Shown here piece by piece: positions 11,014-23,700 of a stretch of 64,000 nucleotides of DNA. Source of the DNA: Struthio camelus (Eukaryota; Chordata; Aves; Struthioniformes; Struthionidae); NCBI RefSeq assembly GCF_040807025.1, contig NC_090968.1, positions 7,677,906-7,741,905 on the forward strand, in the 5' to 3' direction. Positions within the stretch are counted from its first letter, which is position 1. Each line of letters begins with the position of its first letter. The translations under genes and the position numbers were made by a program. A model generated the notes under the pieces. That model was not told the DNA's origin, searched no databases, and worked only from the letters and a program-made list of their open reading frames with translations.

Positions 11014-14000
11014 GGGGGCTGTGGAATGCGCGCGCCCTCCGCTGTGCCGCTCCGGGGGGCACGGGCAGGCGTGGGATAATAGAATATATTAGCCCCTGAG
11101 CCCATTCAGCCTGGGGCTCTTTACGAACAATGGCTGCTAACTGAGCTGATTTTTGCCAAATGACTGGCTTTCGTGCATGAGCAGCAGAGTGGAGCCCCAG
11201 AGAGGGTCCCGTGCAACAATCCAGCCAGCGCTGCTGCCCAGGGCCCATTGTTTTACTTCTGGGTTTGAGGGCATGGAGGAGTCACGGCCTTGCCTGCCCT
11301 GGCATTTCTTTCACAGTTTCCCACCGCAGCACTAGCCCCGTCTCCCGCCAGAGGCAGCGGTGATGGGAGAGCTGATAGCGGCTGGCCACAGGCATCCCAC
11401 GTCCCTGCTCCGAGCAGTGATGACGGGAGAAACACCGACGCCGGTCCACGCCAGGGCTCGCGCTGCTGCACCGGCGGGAAGCATCCGCCTTGCACTCGTC
11501 CCCCAGCCGAGGAGGGGCCGGAAGGCGTCGGTGGCGGCCGGCCACCTCCCGCCACGTCCCAGCGGTGGGAGCCAGCCCTGCCACCCCGCCTCCCGCCCCA
11601 GGACAGCTCCCGGAAACCCCCAGGGAATATTTGCTTTGGATTAGACACCCCCTCTGCCAGCAGAGAGCTGATAGCCCCTGCCGGGGTCAGGCTGCTGAGG
11701 AGGATGTTAGTTTTGCTGTGTTTGTTTTCTGTTTTTGCTCAGCAGATAGCTCCAAGGTTTCAATAACACTGATACAGCCAGGAATGTCCCCCTGCCCCTT
11801 GCGACGGGGAAATCTGTGTGCAGACGTTTTGCAGCTGTAGCAGCCCACGCTGCCATCCCAACCCGGGATGGGCTGGAGACGACACTTACTCCAAGGGCTA
11901 ACCCGCAGCTGGGTCGGGATCACAGCACTCAGTACTTCCAGCCGACGTCTCCTGTTAGTATGAAATTAGCACCATTAAATTCTGTAACTGAACACAATCA
12001 GCAAAGGGTTTAATAGCTCAGATAACGTATAAAGAACTATAACAGCTAATGCCTTCAGCCCTGCTGAAAATCTGACCGTCTGCCCCTAATCCCAGCAGCG
12101 AACTGATGGCAAATATTTACAGGGGCTTATAAATATTTATCCTGTAATAACTTGCTGCATTACAGCACATTCTTCTCCACGAGACTCAGCTTTACCCTGG
12201 CCCAGGTGCAGGCAGCTGAGAAGGTCTGTAGCATATATAAAGTACGTCTGAAAAACATACAGCGAGCACTGGAGTTCAATAAAATAGTCAGCAGCTGAGC
12301 TGCTTGCGTGAAATGCGCTGCAAGTCATTTCTTACCCAACAAAAGAAAAATGTGGCTCAGCAGCACAGGTGTGCAGAGACCTTGGTGTGGGTGAAAACTC
12401 CTTCCCGTTGCCAGAGTAACCTGGGGAAGTGTTGCAAGTCACTGGAGAGCTGTAAATCACGCTACGGGGCTAACGCGATGGGGGCCTCAGCCCGGCGCAC
12501 AGCGCCCAAGAGCAACCCCCTTGCGACTTAACACACAGGCACTTGGCCGCCTTGATGAGGAGCCTAAGAAAAGTGAGTGCCCCAGCCCAAACATGCCAGG
12601 AAGGGAGCTGGAGACCTGCACGCCAGGAGGAAACGTCCGTCCTCACGCTTCTCGCTCTGCAGCAAACCTCTCCCCCAGGATCCAACCTACCGCGCTCCAG
12701 AGTCAGCAGAAGTCACTGAAAACAGCTTGGCACGAGGCAGATGGGCAACAGCCTCTCTTGGCATGTTGAACCCTGAGCTGCCCTCTCCAACCGCTGAAAC
12801 CTGCAGAATCAGCAGGAGTCACAGCGGGACCTTTGGTCCTCACTCGGTAAATTGAACACCAGGGACTGCAGGCTCCTTCACGGGTGTCTGCTCCATGCAC
12901 CAGGTGAGTACGCGAATAATCTCGAGGGCCTGCAGAGCTCACCACATCTGCGCCTCGAGGGAAAGCCAGGCTGTGGGCTCGGGTTTCTGCGGGTTCCTCT
13001 TTGAACTTCCATAGTAGGAATCGGAAAATAATGGATTTATAATTTTTCCCTGACTTAATGCCTAATGAAAGCCTCTCTCTGCTTCTCCCCAGCCTAGCTC
13101 TGTGCTGAGCAAGGAAGTGGAGGTGGCCCGGGGCTAGTGTCCAGAGCACGAGCCTGGAGCCGGCACCGCGCGGCATCGCTCCCCCGCAGCGCAGCTTTCG
13201 CAGCCCTGCCGCGAGCAGCACGCTCTTCATCGTTGTCTGCTGCAAGCTCGACTTGCTCAGCGGTGAAGAGAGCCTCGAACCTCTGTCTGATTTTGGTGTT
13301 GTTTCACTTGAGGGGAGGCCAGATGTTTATCTTCCCCCTAATAATTTTTTGAGCCATCCATCCATTTATTTATCTTTTTCATGCTTAATGATTTGCAAAA
13401 GCATAAAGAGCCTGTGGTTTGGAAACCATGCTACAATCTGAGGAGTGCAGAGACGGAGTCTGAACTACTTTCTAACATGAATAAATAAACAGCATGGAAA
13501 GGCTCCATTGTGTATATTCCAGGTTGCTATTTTCTTAACCCTATCTCATTAAGATGGATGGAGTTTCTGCTTATTAGTAATTTGGCAAGTTCCTCTTTGT
13601 GTGTACTCTGCGCTTCTCACTAATGATGCTTTGCTTCAGTGATTAACAAAAGAGACTTCCAACATAGTCAGTGAAAACACAGCCACGCACTTGGGGCGCT
13701 CGGCGGAAACCCAGCATTCTGGGGATGCGGTTTGCTGAAGACAAGGACCTGCAGGGAACCCAGAAAAGGAAAAGCTGCTGATCATAAAACCTTTTCTGAC
13801 ATTCAAATAATATTGACCTAAGGACATTGGTTCTTTGATTTACATGCACAATTGCAGAACTGACAGAGCCTAAAACAAAGTGATTCAAAGCCCTTATGCT
13901 GCTGTTCCTAAAATGTGTCCGATGGAGATGAAGTTGGCACTGCTACTGCCTGGATTTACAGCTGGCCATTAAAGTATGTTTACAAGCCTTTAGTACAGTG

Positions 14001-14079
14001 TACACATCTGGTAAATCATTGATTGAACAAATAGCTCCTGGTATCATGCTCCCTCTGTCAACTTTTTCCACTACTATGT

Positions 14080-15440
14080 TACCCAGTGCAGAGTCGTCTG
14101 TTCCGGTCCCTGTTTTCCGCAGCGGCTGTCGAATCCTGCAGGCAGGCATGTGCAGGCGCCCGCGCGAGCGGCGACGCGCAGACCCAGGAGGTCTGCACGG
14201 GTAACCCGGGGTGTCGCTGCAGTCGAGACCTCGCTGGACGCAAACCTGCCGGACACAAAAACCCGTGCAGGTCCGCGGCATGCCCAGCTGGTACGCCCTT
14301 CCCCAGGGCGGGGAAGCAGCATCGGCTTGCAGAGCGCGCCGGGTCCTCGCGCCGGCCAGGTCCCGCTGGCTCCGCGCCCCTCCGAGCAGGGCTCCCGCGG
14401 CGTCCGGAGGCTGCTCGTCCTCCAGGAGACGCAGCTCCCGGGCACAGCTTACTGGGGAGGAGGGAAAGCCCTGCCACCGGAGACACTGTGCTGGGAGCCC
14501 CACCAGCAGGCAGGGCGAAGGTCCGAGGTGGAGCCCTGCTCCTCCGCCCGCAGCCTCACGCGTGTCCGGCCGGAGGGGCCGTACCCGCCCGGCGCCCGGG
14601 AGCGACGCCAGGACTGGCGGGGTGCTGAGCTGGCCGCGGCAGGCGGGAAAGGGGGAGCCGTGCCGAGGGCGGCAGCGGAGGGGCACGGCACATAGCTCGC
14701 GCACGCGGCTCCCTCGCTGCAGCCTTCGCTGCAGGGACGGAAAAACGCCGCTCGGCGTGCCGGTGCCGGGGCTGGGGAGCAACGGGAGCTGCCAGCCCCG
14801 CTGCGTGCAGAGCCGCCATGGCCTGTCACGCCTGCCGCAGCATCTGGCCAGCTGTGCAGCGATCCGTGGCCAAGTGCCGGCTCCGCTGGCCACGGAGCTG
14901 GGCAAAGGCCAGAGGGGAAAGGGCAAGGCATGGGGGAAAAGACAAAGCTCGATCGGCTCAGTCACGCAAGGCCTCTCAGGAGCCGCAGGCATGGGAGAGC
15001 ACGGCGGGGACGCCCAGGCTGCCCCGTCCGGCGCAGTCCCGTCCGCAGCGCTCATCTGCGGCGCTGCAGGAGGAGCTGTGCGATCTGCACGCAGCCGGCT
15101 TCGCTGCAAAGGCGAGGGTGCCGGGCAACGCTATCGGCTAGAAACAGCGCTCACGGAGGCAGGGAGATCCGTAAAACCAGTTACCTCTACAGGGAAAGGC
15201 ACCGCATCCGGCCACGTTCCCGCAGGGCAGCTCACGCATCCACCCTCGCCGTGGTGCCAGGCGTGGGCGCCCTGGGAGAGGGGTCCACCGCGGGACGAAG
15301 GCACCGGGGCCAGGAGCCCACGAGGACGGCTTGGGGAAGCCGAAGCAGAGCCAAGCGAGGCGCGCTCCCCGGCGTCCTTCCCCCGCACGCAGCGCGCCGG
15401 GGGGACGAACCCCGCAGAAGCATTAGCAAGTTACTCCTCT
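14080..15440. other. Intergenic CpG-rich block (orphan CpG island)
   Basis: About 1.35 kb of CpG-dense DNA far from any recognised promoter. It carries long open frames on both strands (15109-13943 minus, 388 codons; 14211-15443 plus, 410 codons). Their overlap and Arg/Pro/Ala/Gly-rich content suggest GC-driven absence of stops rather than a gene. It could be a developmental CpG island, an enhancer or the promoter of a non-coding RNA. Confidence 0.55.
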
Positions 15441-17460
15441 TGATCCTCCCCCTGTGACAGAGATTTCCAGTATTTGAGGTGACAGAGGGAACTAATTCTG
15501 AGTGCTCCCTTCGCTTTCATGTCTTTAGAAATGCACAAATCAACCCCTGCAAATTGCAATGTAAAAAAAACAGGCTTAATTCCCAACGGTGGTCCGGAGC
15601 TGCGTGCAAAGCTGCAGGGGACACGCTCGCTGCTGGCATCACACCACCTTGGTGGTGGCCACTGGCCACTCACTTCAGCCAAGCAGCAGGTACCGAGAGC
15701 AAGCACAGGCTCCACAGCCACCTTTAGCTGCTGTGACAGAAGAGCAGGAAAAGACAAGATCATTTTGCCTGCAGAAGACGAACACTGAGCGGGGAAGCCG
15801 AGCGGGCTGCAGGGTCTTGCCAGGTCGCTGGGGGAAGGCGAGGGCAGGAGCTCTGCGCTGCCTGTGCCCCAGCCCAGCACCCCGCTGCAGGCCCGACGCG
15901 CCGGTCGGCGGCTGCACCCCTTCCGCCTCCGCGCACCTCGCTCCCGCGGCACGGGCAGCCCCTTGCCGCAGGTCCTTGGCTGCTGACCTAGGCACCGGGA
16001 CGCGCCTGCAGAAAGCCGCTCCAGACTGCGGCAGAGTCTCTTCCGAGCTTGTTGAAATTGTACTCGGGGTAAGCACAGCTGCTACAAACTATTTTAAAAC
16101 AACCAAAAAAAAAAAAAATCAGACAGATGTAATTGTTAGCCATAACCTCTTAAAACAGCAGCTCATTAGCCCCAGCGCCAACAGCTAAAAAGTGTTGACA
16201 TGATTTGCAGGATCCTGTAGGGTCTTCTGGGATTTTCTGGGGTTCCTATGAGACTAATGCGAAAAAGAAACACAGCCGCTGAGCCCTGGGGAGCAAAGTG
16301 TGTTTCACCTCCCGTTAGCGCGTGGAAAGGGGGACTCGGAGAGGCCGGACCCACGGCAGGCGGAGGGGCGCCCGCGATGCTCTGGCTGCTCTGGGCGCCG
16401 GGCGAAGCGGGGACCGACGGGGCAGCGCCTCGCTCCGCGCGTCGCCCCGCTCCCGCGGCGGTCCCTGCGCGGCGCCGGCCCGTACCACCTTCCGGCACAG
16501 CGCCCCCCCGGCCGGGCCCGGACCCCACCGGCACCTGCAGAGCATCCCCAAAGGCGAGGTCTCGCTTCAGTGCTCTCCTGAATAAAAACTTCTTAATTTA
16601 GCAGGACAGGCCCTGCGGGCAGGAACGGCCCCTCCCCAGGGCTGCAAAACCCCTAAAATGACGGGGCGAGCGGCTCTGCCCCAGACAGGACGGGACGGTC
16701 GGGCATCCTCCCTCGTGCCTCCCCGCCGCACCCAGCTGCTGCCGCGGCGGCCTCGGAGGGGGCCTGGGGAGAGGCTGGTTTGAGGTCGCTTTCCTGGGGC
16801 ACAACAGCCCCCAGGCTTCGTGTTTTTAATGGACTGGCAGCGCATTCAGGAGGGAGAAGGGGGAAACGGACTTTTCCTTCCCCCATAAATAGTTTATGGA
16901 AGATTTTAAGAGGGATTTAGGGAAGAACCTCTTCGCTCCCTCCCCCCCCCGCTCGGTTGTGCTGTGCAGTTTAAACCGTTTGCGGAAGGGAATTAATTAA
17001 TGCAGGCAGCAGAGCCCAGAGCTCTGCAGCGGCCGGTCCTCGGCACAATGGAGATCCGACTTCTCCTCCCCTGCCTGAGAAACACATGCCCAAAATCCAA
17101 GTACATAAATTTTTTCTAACCTAATTCATTTTCTAGATTGATGGAGAAAATCCATAACAAATATTTATGACTTTGCAATAAATAACCCTCACAGAAGTTA
17201 CAAAGAGCTCTGGTGAGTCTCAAGGTAACTTTCAGCGAGCTCCAGGGGTCAGGGCAGACCGGGATACTGAGTCTATAGTGTTTGAGCCTGCGGCTCATCT
17301 GTTTTGAATTATCGGCATTACTCCAGTGAGCAGTGCTCTCAATGGAGTAGCTGTGCTGCGATTCCTTGCCATATTTTATTTCTATGGTGGGAGAGAGGCT
17401 TCAATAATTATTAGCCGTACTCCATTGCAGACAGTGGAAAAAACAGGCCGGAGCGAGGGT
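15441..17460. other. Intergenic; CpG-rich patch then AT-rich candidate regulatory block
   Basis: CpG-rich at 15800-16020 and 16320-16560. From about 16,850 to 17,440 it becomes AT-rich with homeodomain- and MEF2-like words (CATAAATAGTTTATGG, AATTAATTAATG, AATAATTATTAG). It resembles a conserved non-coding element by composition only. No gene seen. Confidence 0.45.
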
Positions 17461-17877
17461 GGATGGGTCCGGTCAGCGTTTGCAGCGGAGACGAGCGCCA
17501 GGAGGAGGAAGGGTCCGTGCCCGCGCGCGGCCCCGCGGGGTCCCGGGCTGGGCGTCCCGCGGCAGCTCCGCCGAGCAGCAGAACGGCTTCAGCCGTTCTT
17601 TTCCCACGGGTTTCTGCCTGTGCCGACCCCACAGCGCGGCCAGGGCTGCGGCCAGCAGCACGGCCAGGTCGCGCCCCGTGTGCGCGGAGCAGCTGCCGGA
17701 CCGGACCACGCCACGCCGCTGCAGCCACCGCGCCGGGGCCGGGCCAGCACCGCGGCGGGCACCACAGCACGGGCAGCATGCTTGGAGCGCTGGGCCTGCC
17801 GGCACCACGTGCCCACAGCCGCATCGCCAAGCCCGCTCCCGCAGCCGTGCCACGGCGCCTGCACCCACGCCGAGCCT

Positions 17878-18272
17878 GTTTCCATTCCCGCAGCCGCGCT
17901 GAGCACATTCCTGCTCCCACTCCTGCTCCTGCTTCCACTCCTGCTCCCGCTCCCATTCCCATTCCCGCAGCCACGCTGAGCCTGCTCCCACTCCTGCACC
18001 AAGCCTGCTCCTGCTCCCGCTCCCATTCCCACTCCTATTCCCGCTCCCACAGCCGCACTGAACCCATTCCTGCTCCTGCTCCCGCGCCGGGCCAGCTGCT
18101 GCTCCCACTCCCATTCCCACTCCCATTCCTGTTCCCATAGCCACACCAAGCCTGCTCCCGCTCCCGCTCCTGCTCCCACACTGAGTCTGCTCCTGCTCCT
18201 ATTCCCGCTCCTGCAGCCACACCGAGCCCATTCCCGCTCCTGCTCCTGCTCCCATTCCTGCTCCTGCAGCCG
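17878..18272 (+). repeat. Pyrimidine-rich nested minisatellite
   Basis: Built from 6-bp subunits such as CTGCTC, CCGCTC, CCATTC and CCACTC. A punctuating CAGCCRCRCYRAGC-like word recurs near 17890, 17969, 18050, 18138 and 18213, giving a higher-order period of about 80 bp. The minus strand is purine-rich, and its 307-codon frame encodes only Glu/Gln/Gly/Arg repeats, so it is not taken as a gene. Confidence 0.85.
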
Positions 18273-18519
18273 TTCCCGGGCGGCAGGACAGGGCGAAGGA
18301 GCCCCGAAGGAGCAGCGCCCGGCGCTGCCCTGTGTGTCCAGGTCGGGGCCGTTCAACGGGACGGGACGGGACGGGGCCGGCGGCAGCACGGCGCTCCGGG
18401 GAGCGGCTCCTGCCGGGATCGGTCCTGCCGGGAGCGGCTCCTCGCGGGGCCTTGGCACGCCGGGGTCAGACGCGTCTTCTGACCTGCGACCTGCTGCTTC
18501 CCTCCGCGCCACAATTATC

Positions 18520-18990
18520 TAAGACAGCGCTCTCCCGGCCCGGGACAATGGAACAATTTGTCACTCCAATTGTCTGTCAGTCAACACTGAGGCCTTTTCA
18601 ACAGGCCAACACATGTTTTTTGAGAGCTTGTCAGCAAGGGCTGTCTGGCCAGACACACAACCATGGAAAATGGGACCTTTGTTAACGCTGGTTCTTAGAA
18701 AACTAAATCCATTCACTTTCCTTTTTCATGCCTTCAGTTTGGAATTTGCACAAGAAGCTGAATTGCTCCTGATCCCTAAATGATTGGTCAGAGGATTTGC
18801 ATGAGGAAGCAGAAATTAATTATTCTTTTCTTTTCTTTTTATTTTCTGTAATTGTGTGTTTAGAAATGAGATTACATTCTACAGCAGCACGAGGGGCTGG
18901 TGGGGGGAATTGCTTTGCATTTATTTAGCTCCTTAGAGTTAAGATCACCTAATCGTTTCAAGCATTTCCTAAGATCCCCTCTCTCTTTTC
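18520..18990. promoter_or_regulatory. Candidate SOX/POU enhancer
   Basis: AT-rich block following a CpG-rich one. Three SOX-type cores cluster: ACAAT at 18545 and at 18553, and ATTGT at 18569. A perfect octamer ATTTGCAT lies at 18795-18802, followed by AAATTAATTATTC. This combination is common in conserved neural or mesenchymal enhancers. Conservation was not tested, so function is inferred. Confidence 0.4.
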
Positions 18991-20790
18991 TGCCTTAATG
19001 ACTGAACAAAGATTGTGCTCCTTCCCGGGCAACTTTTCCGGCAGCGCGGGCGGCGGCGGGAGCGGGGTTTGTCCCGCGGCCGGAGCGCTCGCCGTGCCCC
19101 AGCCGGCTTGCAGGGCACGGCCCGCGCTGCCCAGAGCTGCACAGGGTCCCCAGAAACTTTATACCAAAATAACCGCACTTTCCATGACGGCCTGGGGGGA
19201 GAGCCGCCTGTCTGCTAAAGCGTTGTCACTGCCGCGATTTTACACGGCGGCTCCCTGCAGCTTTTAGATTTTGCACAGTCACAGACAAAAAAGGCAATAA
19301 CCTTTTCAATAGCAGAGATACGCACTGGTAGGAAAAAATTCCATTTCGGTGCTAAGAGCTACCTTCTCTTTTCTTAAAGTAGCACCCCTTCGAAACTCCC
19401 GCGTTCCCTGCTGTTGCATGTGTGGTACCCTATTCCTAAACGCTTGATACCGGACGGATACCTCCATTTTCAGGTATTCACCGTTTTCTTAACTACGTCG
19501 AAAGTTCTTCGTTTTGGAGCACACATGGACGATTCTATTTGACAGCACTGCGGAAGTGCTAGATGGCCCCTACTCAGCTACAAACTCCCCCCGGGAAAAC
19601 GTCTCCCACTCCAGCTTCCCAGAATGCCACTATCCAAACCTAATTCAAACCATACAGGGAGCCCCGACTCGGAATCTCTCAAGCCTATAAAACGAAACAA
19701 ATTGGCTTTGCAAGCATATCTCACAATCTCAGCTATGCCTGTAAAGCGGATTTGTCCCCTCGGATCGCCCCTGCCTTCGGTGGCCTGAAAGACCCTTTGT
19801 TCCCAGGCTCTTCCCGCTCCTTCCGCCGCCCCACGCTGCCGTGCTCGGCCCCGCCGGGCCGGGAGCTCCGCACGAATCCAGCCTGCCGGACCCTCCCGCG
19901 CCGCCGCCGCCACCGCCGCCGCCTGCCCGGCGCCACCGCTGCTCCCCGCGGCGCTCCCGCCGGGGACCCCGCCGGAGCCCAGCGGGCTTCGCCCAGCGAA
20001 TCGACAGCCGGGGTCGGCGCGGAGGAGAACCAGCCTCCGGCGGGGACAGCAGGGACGAGGCGCCGAGCAGCAGCGACGTTTGGCAATTCCCAGAGGCAGG
20101 ATCTGCCGCCTCTGGATCGCAGCTGGTTTGACTGACAAATGACAAACGCAATCTTGGCGCTTGTTTCTTCTCGGTAAACACCGAGCGGGATCCCCACCGA
20201 CACAGGTCCGGATTACCCTCCCCGAGCAGCCCTAAACCCGCGGGAACCCTCCCGGAGCGGGGCCGGGACGGACCCTGCCGCTCCTGGGGCCGCCGGCACC
20301 AGCAGCGGGGCCACGGCCGGGCTGGCACCGCGCTCCACTCCCAGCCTCCGCCAGCTCCCTGACCCCTTCCAGCCCCGGGAATAAGCGGCCGTCCTGTCTG
20401 CGCGGCCTTGGAGCGATGGCAGGAGCCACGCGGAGGCTGGGCAGTCCCGGGAAACGCTGCCCCAAGGCGCAGGGCTCGGCAGCCGGCCGCCCAGACCCCG
20501 GCTCTCGTGCATCGCTGCTTCCCTCAGCTGCGCGTGCGCTCCCCTCAACACGACTGCATTTACATTTCCCAGCTTGCAAACACGCTGCTGCGTGACCTTC
20601 GCGGGCTTGAAAGGGCTCGGTTTGGTGCAAGCACGGGACGGGTTTCCCTCCCGCGTTTGCAGCAGGGCGCAGGCGAGGACGCGCTGCCGAAGGCACGGCC
20701 CGAGGAAGCCGAGCGGCGCTGTCGGCAGGGGCCGAGCCGCTTCGGGCGCCGCTCGACGGGCGTGCAGCTTGGAGACAGCGCCTCGCTCTC
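18991..20790. other. Intergenic; AT-rich then CpG-rich block
   Basis: 19,260-19,740 is moderately AT-rich and 19,820-20,780 is CpG-dense (orphan CpG island). Overlapping open frames on both strands lack recognisable domains. No gene, RNA gene or transposon recognised. Confidence 0.5.
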
Positions 20791-23700
20791 GCTTTAACAG
20801 CGTAATTTACTACCTTTCTTTATGATTTCATGCACACATGCTATATAATTTTAACAGGGTTATTCTAATTCACCATCTTTGAATACGAATAAGCCTGTTA
20901 AAATTATGAACTACTTATGCATGGCATCATAAAATGCTCTAATGCAGTAAGTGGATCTTTTAGAATTGGACCGATTATGTGATTAACTTTTCCATGCTCA
21001 GCCTTCTAGTTAACACAGCAAGCCTAAAATATTCCCAATGATTAGAGTATTTGACATCTGATCTATTCCAAAAAATGCAACAGTAGATGTGTTAAAACTA
21101 ATATCGACTAAATTCCATTTACTTCCTTTCTTGACTCAAGTTTTCAGCCACAGAAAAATATATTCTCACGTAACACCTCTGGGCCTGTCAGAGGCTGCAG
21201 TCTCCATGCAGGAAAAGGGAGATCTACTCTCAAGCGTGCTGGGAAATAAGCTACGCAACTCAGTCCATCGAATGGTTGTCCTCAGTTCTTAAGTTGTATC
21301 TTCAGTGTCTGATCCTAACCCACTGATGTCTGCGGGAGCCAAGCTTGCGGGCCCTGACAGAAAACAAAAGCAAGTTTTGGTGCAGGGACAGAATCCATTT
21401 GCTGCTAACTGTTCTTAGGGCATCTGTCTCCAGAGATGACCAGATATGGGACTGAACAATTGGCACATTTGCCCAGTTATAAAAACTCCACAGAGCCATC
21501 TCCCATGTAGTAGCAATTATATTCCACTGCGAGGGCTTCAGAGTTTACTACAAAGGCCAGCAGGATCTCAGACACCCTGAAAACATATTTTTTGTTTTTA
21601 TAAACTCTAGTAAAATCATAATTGGATCAAACTTTGCATTCAAAAGCACATTCTTGGAGAATATTTTATATGCACATAAAACATCTGAGAAAATGTTAAC
21701 ATTATGATCTTAACTGCTTGCACATTGGAACCAGCTAAAGGTTAGGAAAACGCGGCCCATCTGGTACAGTACTCCAAACGGATTATTTCTGAGCGCGTTT
21801 CCTTCAGGACCTGGTTGGCGGCGGCGCAGGAGCCCCGCTCGGAGGAACTGCGGACGCGCTGCGACGCGCGCGCCAGGATGCTGCCCATCGTCCACAGCAG
21901 GAATCTGCCCCGTTTATTTTCACCGCGCTCACGACCCGGGTCCCCGGAGAAGGGGCAACACCCCGCCGCGACACAGGGCGGCCGAGGGCGGCCCCTGCCC
22001 CAGGCAGCCAGCAGGACGCCACCGCGCTCGCCGGCGCGGGGGCCCAGCCGAGGCGCGAGGAGGACCGGGAAGGTCTGGAGCAGCACCCGCTCCGCTGCGC
22101 CGCTCCACGCAGCTCCCCGCTTCCTATGCCTGTGCGGAGGTTGTTTGTTCAAGCAAACCAATTAGGTGTTTATTAGCCTTCATTATGGAGTGCGAGAGGG
22201 TTAATTAGTTCAGGCTGTTCCGACGGGGCTTGAGGGTGATCAGCAGCAGCTGATACCCAGGTTCCCAGGGCAACCCACCACCTAGCCTGATTTTTCTTTT
22301 CCTTTTTCTCTCTTCCCTGAGCAAATTAGGAGTGCCATTATCGGATTTGCAAACTGCTTAGCGCATGGAGTGCATCCGGGCAAGAGGAGGCTGGGGGCGC
22401 AGGGGACAGGGCAGCCCTGCCCCATCCCCTCCGCACCCGGCAGGCCCCAGGGAGGCAGAGGGGCTATCGTCTCTTGCTGCTCCATCGGCACCGAATTCAT
22501 CCCAGCCATCGAAAGGCCTCTCGCGGAGGAAGGACAGCGCTGCGCTGGTCACCGCAGCGATGTGAATGAAGCAGCCCGGCCTGGCCAACGTGCAAAGGGG
22601 GAACCGCAAATGCTAAAAACGTGGGATTCACAGGAGTGTCAGAAACCCCCCGCGGACGCCCAGCTCGCTCCTGCCATGCTCCACGCATGACCGGAGAGGA
22701 CCAGCCATTTCCACCTGGCTCCGTGTTTCCCCTCCCAGCGGCCTGCCCCGCCTCCTGAATGAATTAGAGCAGTTTCCAAAAAGACAAGGGTTAAATGCAG
22801 GCAAAAAAAGGTCTTTAAGATGGTCCGGTGCCATGTACCCAGACACCCCCAGGCCCAGTCTGCCACCCTCTGTATATTCTCTGTTTGGACTAACGGCCTT
22901 TCCTGTGATTTATTTGCCCGCAAACTCCCGCAGGTCTGTTTAGGTGCGAGAACGGCTCCTCTGAATGCAGATTTCCCTATCCCTTTAGATGGGAAGAGCA
23001 AACATTATCAGCTTTTTAGCAAAAGAAAATGTAAGCTTAGCAGAAGGGCAGGATGAAGTAATTCAGACTGCCAGACTGAACTCTGGCAATCAGGTACAAG
23101 ATAACAATTGCTGTGGCCCTGCCTAATTATTTCTGCTCCAGCTAATTGTGAAAAAACAGTCATTTCCACTTAAAAGACGCCCCGTGTGATCTGCAGGATG
23201 GCGATTCCCCTGAGGAGCTGCAGGTCCCCGGCAGAGTCCCTGCCCAGCCCCATGAGGGCTTTGAAGAGCGATGCCCTGCAGGGGCAGCGTTCTCCACTGG
23301 CATTTTCCAATTACTGTACAGAGACATCTGTCCCGTAGCCACCTTGCCCTGAAATCCGAGTGCCGCTGTCCCTCGGCCGGGGAGAAGCAGGGGTTCACGG
23401 CCGCTGCAGCTGCAGCCGCACGCCGCCGGGTCTGCGCTCGGTCTGCCTTGGCTTGGAGTGCCTTAGGGGTCTCAGAGTCCTGGGACCCCCAGGAAAACTC
23501 CCAGGACCGGTCCAGACCCTGCTAACTGTGCAGCTACAACACACCCTACCTGCAAGCTCTCAGGTGTCCAGCTGCCCTAACATTTCCAGCACGACACGTA
23601 GAAATAACATCTGCTTTTTTGGAAATTTAAAGGAAACGACGCTCCAAAGGGGCTGTCTGGAGAAAGTCTGAACTGCCTCTGCTCTCCAGACTCCACACTG

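Larger units (their letters stand above)
7701..13990. other. SFRP1-GOLGA7 intergenic, proximal part
   Basis: No gene recognised. It contains a GA microsatellite (8001-8037), an A-rich patch (10134-10180), a GC-rich block at 10600-11080 with GGCCCC repeats, and AT-rich stretches at about 10190-10470, 11930-12310 and 13300-13640 whose homeodomain- and POU-like words could be regulatory. Open frames of 60-190 codons in the GC-rich parts look like chance. Confidence 0.6.

Noticed and set aside
13943-15109. 388-codon minus-strand open frame
   Set aside because: CpG-island artefact: plus-strand frames overlap it, no domain is seen, and most of the product is low-complexity. Kept only as part of the orphan-island finding.
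17589-18512. 307-codon minus-strand Glu/Gln/Gly-rich open frame
   Set aside because: Product of the hexanucleotide-based minisatellite.
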